From CAZEKB01 sp964512225 (GTDB lineage: Bacteria > Myxococcota_A > UBA796 > UBA9615), in contig CAZEKB010000019.1 of NCBI GenBank assembly GCA_964512225.1, positions 1 to 64,000 of the forward strand: a stretch of 64,000 nt of DNA, given 5' to 3'. The position numbers and the translations under genes were made by a program. The notes beneath the pieces are model-generated. The model ran no database searches. It was not told where the DNA came from and saw only the letters and a list, made by a program, of their open reading frames with translations. Position 1 is the stretch's first letter. Each line of letters starts with the position of its first letter. This document shows positions 57,970 through 64,000 of this stretch, in pieces.

Positions 57970-59232
57970 TCAGTCCGCGAGCTTCCGCACGAACGTCGGC
58001 TTCTCCAGGTGGGAGAGGTCCTCGTCGATCTGGGTCTGGAAGACCTCTCGCGAGTTGCGCTCCAGGAGGGGCACGCTGCCGTTTCGGGCCTCGAGGTTCT
58101 GCCGCACCGACGGGGGCAGGTCGTAATCGACGGCGGGCATCGTCGCCCACGGAGTGACGGGCGTCGCGCCGCCTCGGTCCACCTTCAGGAGCCGGTTGAG
58201 CTCGGGGCGGGCGGGCTCGAGGAACGGCCGCTCGGGCTCCTCCTCGGCGGGCTCGAAGTTCGTGGCGATGACGGTCACGCGGACCTCGTCGCCGATCGTG
58301 TCGTCGACGACCCAGCCGAAGATGATCTCGGCGTCCTCGTGGGCCTCCTCCTGGATCAGCCGCATCGCCTCATTGAGCTCGTGCAGGCGCAGCGCGGCGT
58401 CGCTCGTGACGTTGACGAGGATGCCCTTGGCGCCGGTGATCGAGATCTCTTCGAGCAGCGGCGAGCTCACCGCCCGCTGGGCCGCCTCGACGGCCTTCAG
58501 CGAGCCCGTGGACGAACCCACGCCCATGAGCGCCATCCCCTGCCCCGCCATGATCGTGCGCACGTCGGCGAAGTCGGCGTTGATGATCCCCTTGACCGTG
58601 ATCAGCTCGACGATCCCGCGGACGGCGTCGAGCAGGACCTTGTCGGCCCCCTTGAAGGCGTCGAGGGTGGTCATGTCGTCGCCCGCGACGGCGAGCAGCC
58701 GGTCGTTGGGGATGACGATGAGCGTGTCCACGACGGCCTCGAGCGCTTCCAGCCCGCCCGTGGCCGACTTGCGGCGCTTGCGGCCCTCGAACGTGAACGG
58801 CCGGGTGACTACGGCCACCGTGAGCGCGCCCATCTCCTTGGCGACCTCGGCGATGACCGGCGCGGCGCCGGTGCCGGTGCCGCCGCCCATGCCCGCCGTG
58901 ATGAAGACCATGTCGGCGCCCTCGAGCGCCTCGGCGATCTGCTCGCGGCTCTCGAGGGCCGCGTGACGCCCGACCTCCGGACGAGCGCCCGCGCCGAGAC
59001 CCCGCGTGAGGGCCTCGCCGATGGGGAGCGTCGTCTGGGCCTTGCTGCTGAGCAGGGCCTGCTGGTCGGTGTTCGCGGCGACGAACTGCACGTTCTTCAG
59101 CCCCGCCGCCACCATCGTATTGACGGCGTTGCCGCCGCCCCCGCCGACGCCGATCACGCGGATGTTGATCGGGCCGATGGTCTCCTCTTCTTCGAGGGAG
59201 ACCGCCGCGAATCGAATGCTGCCCTGCGTCAT
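57970..59232 (-). CDS. ftsZ: Cell division GTPase FtsZ
   Basis: A 420-residue tubulin homologue that polymerises into the division ring. The GTP-binding glycine loop GGGTGTG is at 116-122, and the T7 catalytic loop region (NADFADVRTIMAG) follows. The variable linker is about 60 residues, and the C-terminal peptide KPTFVRKLAD is the usual site for FtsA binding. A GAGGAGCGG ribosome site precedes the ATG. It is the last of the ftsQ-ftsA-ftsZ run. Confidence 0.98.
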   Translation of the reverse strand: MTQGSIRFAAVSLEEEETIGPINIRVIGVGGGGGNAVNTMVAAGLKNVQFVAANTDQQALLSSKAQTTLPIGEALTRGLGAGARPEVGRHAALESREQIAEALEGADMVFITAGMGGGTGTGAAPVIAEVAKEMGALTVAVVTRPFTFEGRKRRKSATGGLEALEAVVDTLIVIPNDRLLAVAGDDMTTLDAFKGADKVLLDAVRGIVELITVKGIINADFADVRTIMAGQGMALMGVGSSTGSLKAVEAAQRAVSSPLLEEISITGAKGILVNVTSDAALRLHELNEAMRLIQEEAHEDAEIIFGWVVDDTIGDEVRVTVIATNFEPAEEEPERPFLEPARPELNRLLKVDRGGATPVTPWATMPAVDYDLPPSVRQNLEARNGSVPLLERNSREVFQTQIDEDLSHLEKPTFVRKLAD

Positions 59233-59254
59233 CTTCCGCTCCTCGTCGGCCCGC

Positions 59255-60493
59255 CTAGAAGGCGAGGCCGAGCCACTCCGTCATGCGGGTCTTCACCCGC
59301 TGGTACACCGTCTCCGTCGGTCGCCGGAAGCGCACCTCGGTGCGGTCGGAGTCGAGTCCGAACCGCACGAGGCCGACGCCCGTGGCGTAGACCGGCGAAT
59401 CCACAACGTCCGCCAACCCCCCGATGTCCCGCGGCCGCCCGATGCGGGCCGACATCCCGAACACGCGCTCGGCGAGCTCGGTCATGCCCGGCAGCAGCGT
59501 CGTGCCCCCGGTGAGGACGATGCCCGCGGGGAGCAGGTCCTCGTAGCCGCTGCGCTCGAGCTCCTGCCGCGCGAGGCTGAACATCTCCTCCATGCGCGGC
59601 TCGATGATCTCGGCGAGCATGCGGCGCGACGTGTTGTTCACCCGGTCGCCGCCCACGTGCGGGACCTCGAACGTCTCGTTCGCCTCCACCAGGTCGCGCA
59701 GCACGCAGCCGTGCTCGGCCTTGATCTGCTCGGCCACCTTGAGCGGGGCCCGCAGCCCGTAGGCGATGTCGGACGTCACGTGCGACCCGCCGATCGCGAG
59801 GTTGCTCGTGTGCTGGATCGCGCCGTGGACGTAGATCGCGATGTCCGTCGTGCCGCCGCCCACGTCCATGACCATCACGCCCAGGTCCTTCTCGTCCTGG
59901 GTGAGGACGGCCGCCGAGCTCGCGAGCTGCTCGAGCACGATCTCGGCGACGTTCAGGCCGGTGCGGTTGCAGCAGTGGACGATGTTCTGCGCGGCGGTGA
60001 CGGCCGCGGTCACGAGGTGGACCTTCGCCGCGAGCCGCACCCCGGACATGCCGCGGGGGTCCTCGATGCCGTCCTGATCGTCGACCAGGAACTCCTGGGG
60101 GATCACGTGGATCACCTCGCGGTCCATGGGGATGGCCACGGCCTGGGCGCCCTCGAGCACCTTCTCCACGTCGCCCGCGCCCACGTGGCCCGTCTTGATC
60201 GGGGCCATGCCCTGGGAGTTCAGGGAGCGGATGTGCCCCGCGCCGATCCCGGCGTACACCGTGCCGATCTCCACGCCCGCCATCATCTCGGCCTCTTCGA
60301 TGGCCGCCGCGATCGAGCGCACCGTGTCCTCGATGTTGATGACCACGCCCTTGCGCAGCCCCTTCATCGGGTGGTTGCCGATGCCGACGACGTCGATGCC
60401 GCCGTGCGCGTTGCGCTCGCCCACGACGCACGCCACCTTGCTCGTGCCGATGTCGAGGCCGCAGACGATCGCGTCTCGGGAGCCGTTCCTCAT
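59255..60493 (-). CDS. ftsA: Cell division actin-like protein FtsA
   Basis: A 412-residue actin-fold protein tethering FtsZ to the membrane. ATP-binding motifs are CGLDIGTSKVACVVGE (about 11-26), VMVMDVGGGTTDIAIY and IVLTGGTTLLPGM; the C-terminal TRMTEWLGLAF is a membrane-targeting amphipathic helix. AGGAGG lies eleven bases before the ATG, and the gene starts four bases after ftsQ. Confidence 0.97.
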   Translation of the reverse strand: MRNGSRDAIVCGLDIGTSKVACVVGERNAHGGIDVVGIGNHPMKGLRKGVVINIEDTVRSIAAAIEEAEMMAGVEIGTVYAGIGAGHIRSLNSQGMAPIKTGHVGAGDVEKVLEGAQAVAIPMDREVIHVIPQEFLVDDQDGIEDPRGMSGVRLAAKVHLVTAAVTAAQNIVHCCNRTGLNVAEIVLEQLASSAAVLTQDEKDLGVMVMDVGGGTTDIAIYVHGAIQHTSNLAIGGSHVTSDIAYGLRAPLKVAEQIKAEHGCVLRDLVEANETFEVPHVGGDRVNNTSRRMLAEIIEPRMEEMFSLARQELERSGYEDLLPAGIVLTGGTTLLPGMTELAERVFGMSARIGRPRDIGGLADVVDSPVYATGVGLVRFGLDSDRTEVRFRRPTETVYQRVKTRMTEWLGLAF

Positions 60494-60497
60494 CGAA

Positions 60498-61889
60498 TCA
60501 GCCCTCCTCCGCCGACAGGGACCGGCGGATCCGCTCGAGGTGCATGGACCGGTCGGCGGCGGGCACGGGCTGCGCCTCCACCGCGCGGACGACCGTGCGC
60601 TTCGCGTTCTTCGTCTTCTTCGGGACCACGACCAGCCGGTCGCGCAGGCCCACGTCGATCGAGGCGATGGCCGTCAGCGGCAGGCCCCCCCGGGCGATGG
60701 CGCGCTCGAGGCGGCCGAGGCGGGCGCCGAAGTCCTGGCGACCGAGCCGCACGGGGAGGCCGGAGCGGGTGGTGATCGACCAGCCGTCGTCGCCCTCCCA
60801 GCGGATCTCCGACACCGTGGGCCGACTGACCGGCCCCGACGCCGACAGGGAGTGCAGCACGTCCAGAGCTCCGAGCAGGGCCCGGCGGGCGTCGTCGGAG
60901 TCGACGGATGCGAACCGCTCCATGCCCGTCAGGACGGGCAGATCGGCCGGGTCGCCGGCGTGCAGGCCCTTGAACGCGACCCCCTCGTCGTCCACGAGCT
61001 GGAGGCCGTCGTGGGAGAGGATCAGCGCGGGTCGGTGCTCCACGACCTGGACGCGGACCGCCCGCTCGCGGAGGTCGTTCACGACCGTCGCCTCGGCGAC
61101 CCAGGGCAGGGCCTCGACGGCCGTCGCGGCGCCCTGCAGGTCGAGCTGGAGGAGCGGGTCGCCGGGGGCGAGCCCGACCTGCTCGAGCAGCACGCCCTCG
61201 GGCGTCCGGGACGCGCCCTGGACGTGCACGGCGCGCACGACCATGCGGTCGGACTGCGCCACGGCCTCCAGGGTCCCGTGCCCCGCGATGAACAGCCCGA
61301 CGACGACGGCCGCGCCGATGACGCCCACGCCCGCGGCGTCCAACCCGCGCTCGAGGGGGCGGTCCTCGTCGAGGCGGCTGAGCATGCGCTCCACGCCCCC
61401 GCGGACCGCGCCCGCGCCGCCGGTGATGTCGGCGAGCAGCTCGTCGCGGCTGGGGAAGCCGTCCTGCATGTCCGCCACCTCTTCGCGGAGGAAGTGGGCG
61501 GAGAGGACGGCGGTGTCCCAGAGCCGACCGGTGCGGGTCTCGGGGTCGCGCGACGCCATGCGCAGGCGCCGCGCGCCGGACTCGATCCGGGCGGGGAGGG
61601 CCCGCACGCGGGCCACGAAGTCCCGGGGACGGAGCAGGAGGAAGGCGATCTGCAGCGGCAGGAGCACCACGACGGCGAGCCCCCGGCCGAACCCCGCGAG
61701 GGCGTTGGCGACCCGCGAGCCGCGGTCGGGGCGGGTGCGCTTCCGGATCGAGACCGCGTCCCGTCGGGCCCCGCGATCCGGGCGACGTCGCTCGTCCGGG
61801 TCCCCGCGCAGGCGCGCCTCGAGCCGCCGCCGCCCGAGTCGACGGTTCCCGATCTCACGACGGATCGACTGTTGGTCCAGGACACCCAT
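60498..61889 (-). CDS. ftsQ: FtsQ-like division protein with long N-terminal region
   Basis: A 463-residue protein. The C-terminal two thirds match FtsQ: a hydrophobic helix (186-203), a POTRA domain beginning VVRAVHVQGASRTPEGVLLEQVGL (about 217-287) and the FtsQ beta domain (RPALILSHDGLQLVDDEGVAFKG). FtsQ recruits FtsB/FtsL and later division proteins. It is clearly longer than usual: residues 1-180 are extra, very Arg-rich, and hold a second hydrophobic stretch at about 66-88. ATG 61889 is the most likely start; a GTG shortly upstream is possible. Confidence 0.9.
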   Translation of the reverse strand: MGVLDQQSIRREIGNRRLGRRRLEARLRGDPDERRRPDRGARRDAVSIRKRTRPDRGSRVANALAGFGRGLAVVVLLPLQIAFLLLRPRDFVARVRALPARIESGARRLRMASRDPETRTGRLWDTAVLSAHFLREEVADMQDGFPSRDELLADITGGAGAVRGGVERMLSRLDEDRPLERGLDAAGVGVIGAAVVVGLFIAGHGTLEAVAQSDRMVVRAVHVQGASRTPEGVLLEQVGLAPGDPLLQLDLQGAATAVEALPWVAEATVVNDLRERAVRVQVVEHRPALILSHDGLQLVDDEGVAFKGLHAGDPADLPVLTGMERFASVDSDDARRALLGALDVLHSLSASGPVSRPTVSEIRWEGDDGWSITTRSGLPVRLGRQDFGARLGRLERAIARGGLPLTAIASIDVGLRDRLVVVPKKTKNAKRTVVRAVEAQPVPAADRSMHLERIRRSLSAEEG

Positions 61890-62138
61890 GAGGACAGCTC
61901 TCGCGTGTGCGGGTGCGCTGGGGGTCACCCACCAGACAATCATGGTAAACCGCGCCAAGGGTGTCAATGAAGAGAAACTGTATTCTTTGCAGTGAGTTAC
62001 CTGTGTTCTGCAAGTGAACGATCCCGACGGATCGGACGCAGCACCCCGAAGAGGCTTCCCACGACGTCGGCGTGATCCGCGCAAGTTCCTGTAATTACTT
62101 GCCTTTATCCGAGTGAACGACGAACCTGCGAGGGAGCG
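61890..62138. promoter_or_regulatory. AT-rich intergenic control region upstream of ftsQ
   Basis: This 249-base region is much richer in A and T than its surroundings and holds no gene. A minus-strand promoter has TTGACA (complement of 61962-61967), a 17-base spacer and CATGAT (complement of 61939-61944), with predicted start near 61932. Two inverted repeats lie further upstream: TTGCAG/CTGCAA (61987-62013) and GCAAGT/ACTTGC (62081-62102), the latter enclosing GTAATTAC. Both contain an AGTTaCCTGT-like core. Confidence 0.55.
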
Positions 62139-62429
62139 TCACACCCGTCGCTCGACGCACTCGCTCGGCCACGTAGTCCGCGACCAAGCCGCGCCGACCT
62201 CGTGCAGGTGCCCGTCGACCAGGTACGGCGGCGACGCGCGGAGGTCCAGCATCGTCCGACGCTCGCCCCGCACCCAGCGCTTCAGGGCCGCCGCCCGGCC
62301 TGCGCGGAGGCGCACGATCACGTCGGCGGTGGCGCCGAGGTCGAGGGCCTGTCGGGGGACGACCGCGTCGTACTCGACGGCCCCGACGTCCAGCGCTTCC
62401 AGGGCCCGCTTCGAGGGGTCCGGGATCAA
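62139..62429 (-). CDS. Small unknown protein between murC and ftsQ
   Basis: A 96-residue protein starting at TTG 62429, which overlaps the murC stop as TTGA. It is Arg-rich and predicted cytoplasmic (e.g. VEYDAVVPRQALDLGATADV, ALKRWVRGERRTMLDL). Codon third positions are strongly G/C, which supports real coding. In other dcw clusters murB and ddl usually stand here; this is too short and lacks their motifs. Function unknown. Confidence 0.6.
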   Translation of the reverse strand: MIPDPSKRALEALDVGAVEYDAVVPRQALDLGATADVIVRLRAGRAAALKRWVRGERRTMLDLRASPPYLVDGHLHEVGAAWSRTTWPSECVERRV

Positions 62430-63823
62430 TCGAACTCGAGCGTGGGGGGCGAGACCGCCGCGAGCTCCCCGAGCACGGCGTGGCTCAGGTGGGTCACGTC
62501 CCCCGCCCCGAGGGTGATGATCAGGTCGGCCTTGCGGGCCTCGCCCGCGATGGCGGCGATCACGTCGGCGTGGGTCGGCGTGTACATCACGCCCTTGTGC
62601 CCGTGGTGCTTGAGGTCCCGGGCCAGGGACGCGCCGTCGACCCCGTCGATGGGAGCCTCGCCCGCGGCGTAGACGTCCATCACGAGGACGCGGCTGCAGT
62701 CGTTGAACGCGCGCATGAAGTCGTCCCGGAGCTCGTGCACGCGGGAGTACCGGTGCGGCTGCCAGATCGCGAGGATGCGACGGCCGTAGGACTCGCGCGC
62801 CGCGCCGAGGGTGGCCCGGATCTCCGCGGGGTGGTGCGCGTAGTCGTCCACGACCGTCACCGCGCCCTGCGTGCCCCGGATCGTGAACCGCCGCTGCACG
62901 CCCTCGAACCGCTCCAGCGCCCGCTGGATCAGCGGGAACGGGATGTCGGCCTCCATGGAGGTGGCGATGGCGGCGAGCGCGTTCAGGACGTTGTGACGCC
63001 CGGGGATGTTCATCGTGACGCGCCCGAGGTACTCGGACCGGTGGATCACGTCGAACGCAGACTGCCCGCCGCCGACCGCTACCTCCACGGCCTGGAACTC
63101 GGCCTGGGCGCTGAACCCGTAGGTGATGTAGCGCTTCGTGACCTCGGGGATCAGCTGCTGGATCGCCGGGTGATCGAGGCACAGCACGGCCGCGCCGAAG
63201 AACGGGACCTTGTTGATGAACCGCAGGAAGGCCGCGTGCAGCGCCTCGATCGAGCCGTAGTGGTCGAGGTGCTCGGGGTCGATGTTGGTGACGATCGAGA
63301 GGGTGGGCGCGAGGTGAAGGAAGGAGCCGTCGGACTCGTCCGCCTCGGCGACCATCCACTCGCCGCGCCCGAGGACGGCGTTCGTCCCCACGGAGTTGAG
63401 CTTGCCGCCCACCACGACGGTGGGGTCCATGCCGCCCTCTTCGAAGATGGCCGCGAGCAGCGACGTGGTGGTCGTCTTGCCGTGGGAGCCCGCGACCGCG
63501 ACGCCGTGCTTCATGCGCATGAGCTCGGCGAGCATCTCCGCCCGGGGGATGACCGGGATCCCGCGGTCGCGCGCGGCCGTCACCTCGGGGTTGTCGTCCC
63601 CCACGGCGGACGAGCGGACGACCACGTGGGCGCCCTCCACGTTCTCGTCGGCGTGGCCGATCAGCACCTCCACGCCGAGGTCGCGCAGGCGACGCGTGGT
63701 CGCGCCCTCCTTGATGTCCGATCCGCTGACGTCGTAGCCCAGGTTGTTGAGCACCTCGGCGATGCCCGACATGCCGATGCCGCCGATGCCGACGAAGTGA
63801 ATGCGACGGGTCCTTAGGAACAC
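62426..63823 (-). CDS. murC: UDP-N-acetylmuramate-L-alanine ligase
   Basis: A 465-residue ATP-dependent ligase adding L-Ala to UDP-MurNAc in peptidoglycan synthesis. The N-terminal UDP-binding motif is HFVGIGGIGMSGIAEVL, the P-loop is GSHGKTTTT (112-120), the central motif is EADESDGSFLHL, and DDYAHHPAEIRATL and WQPHRYSR mark the C-terminal domain. GTG 63823 has AGGAGA about five bases upstream. It is divergent from the flavoprotein gene at 63874 and coupled to a small unknown gene downstream. Confidence 0.97.
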   Translation of the reverse strand: MFLRTRRIHFVGIGGIGMSGIAEVLNNLGYDVSGSDIKEGATTRRLRDLGVEVLIGHADENVEGAHVVVRSSAVGDDNPEVTAARDRGIPVIPRAEMLAELMRMKHGVAVAGSHGKTTTTSLLAAIFEEGGMDPTVVVGGKLNSVGTNAVLGRGEWMVAEADESDGSFLHLAPTLSIVTNIDPEHLDHYGSIEALHAAFLRFINKVPFFGAAVLCLDHPAIQQLIPEVTKRYITYGFSAQAEFQAVEVAVGGGQSAFDVIHRSEYLGRVTMNIPGRHNVLNALAAIATSMEADIPFPLIQRALERFEGVQRRFTIRGTQGAVTVVDDYAHHPAEIRATLGAARESYGRRILAIWQPHRYSRVHELRDDFMRAFNDCSRVLVMDVYAAGEAPIDGVDGASLARDLKHHGHKGVMYTPTHADVIAAIAGEARKADLIITLGAGDVTHLSHAVLGELAAVSPPTLEFD

Positions 63824-63873
63824 GGGGTCTCCTGCTCTTGCGGGGGGCGGACCCTACAACAACACTCCCGCCC

Positions 63874-64000
63874 ATGACGGACGTCCGCGACGTGGTGGTG
63901 ATCGGAGCGGGGACCGCGGGCGCGGCGGCGGCTCACCACTGCGCACGCCGCGGGCTGGACACGCTGGTGCTCGAGCGGGGCGACCTCGACTCCGCGGGCG
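63874..64000 (+). CDS. FAD-dependent oxidoreductase, N-terminal part only
   Basis: The first 42 residues begin with a Rossmann FAD-binding motif, VVVIGAGTAGAAAAHHCARRG, followed by LDTLVLERGDL, where the Glu can bind the ribose. This fits geranylgeranyl-reductase, halogenase or similar FAD oxidoreductases; the rest is cut by the window edge. The ATG at 63874 follows a weak -10-like AACACT by seven bases, and no Shine-Dalgarno is seen. Confidence 0.8.
   Translation, partial: MTDVRDVVVIGAGTAGAAAAHHCARRGLDTLVLERGDLDSAG

Overview
This is very GC-rich DNA from a Gram-negative bacterium with an outer membrane: it carries TonB receptor, beta-barrel and lipobox lipoprotein genes. Gene content points to Myxococcota or another former deltaproteobacterial lineage. 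The clues are two Ser/Thr kinases, an FHA-GAF-sigma54 activator, an Oar-like TonB receptor, MopE-type metal-binding repeats, a MYXO-CTERM-like tail, and at least twelve lipoproteins, several with poly-Asp (DDDDA) linkers after the lipid-modified Cys. This assignment is inference; there is no rRNA, and I saw no tRNA, CRISPR array or insertion sequence.

Layout. 1-1946: lipoproteins, a DUF2185 protein and a CAP-domain lipoprotein around a bidirectional promoter. 2010-5327: SCP2 protein, long-chain acyl-CoA synthetase, and a PPDK/PEP-synthase regulatory kinase-phosphatase. 5350-17652: two kinases, secreted proteins, a sigma54 activator, coaE, a TPR protein and a periplasmic-binding-type lipoprotein. 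17649-25604 (minus): two large propeller lipoproteins, class I fumarase and MutH. 25681-31683: membrane protein, double parvulin lipoprotein, PPDK, orphan C5 DNA methyltransferase. 31704-37121: membrane protein, two YHYH-domain lipoproteins, an aminoglycoside-phosphotransferase-fold protein and a BNR-repeat surface protein. 37201-37345: three tandem hairpin repeats, then dnaE. 41206-47876: an envelope operon including a protease-propeller-barrel fusion. 47898-55458: SppA, a small membrane protein, MopE lipoprotein and TonB receptor. 55814-57433: zinc-ribbon membrane protein and MreB. 57437-63823: part of a division/cell-wall cluster (ftsZ, ftsA, ftsQ, a small unknown gene, murC). The right edge cuts a flavoprotein gene.

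Within operons, genes are coupled by 4-base ATGA, GTGA or TTGA overlaps. At transcription-unit heads a different pattern recurs: a -10 box of form TAnnnT (often TAGnnT) ends 6-9 bases before the start codon with no Shine-Dalgarno sequence. I read this as widespread leaderless initiation; it is the most notable feature of the window. It is most striking at 676/695, where two divergent genes share one -10 box, and at 36179-36182, where the start codons of two divergent genes overlap in the tetranucleotide CATG. Other notable points are a MutH with all catalytic residues, two lipoproteins with no canonical start codon, a TetR-type palindrome before the SCP2 gene, and the 51-bp hairpin array.
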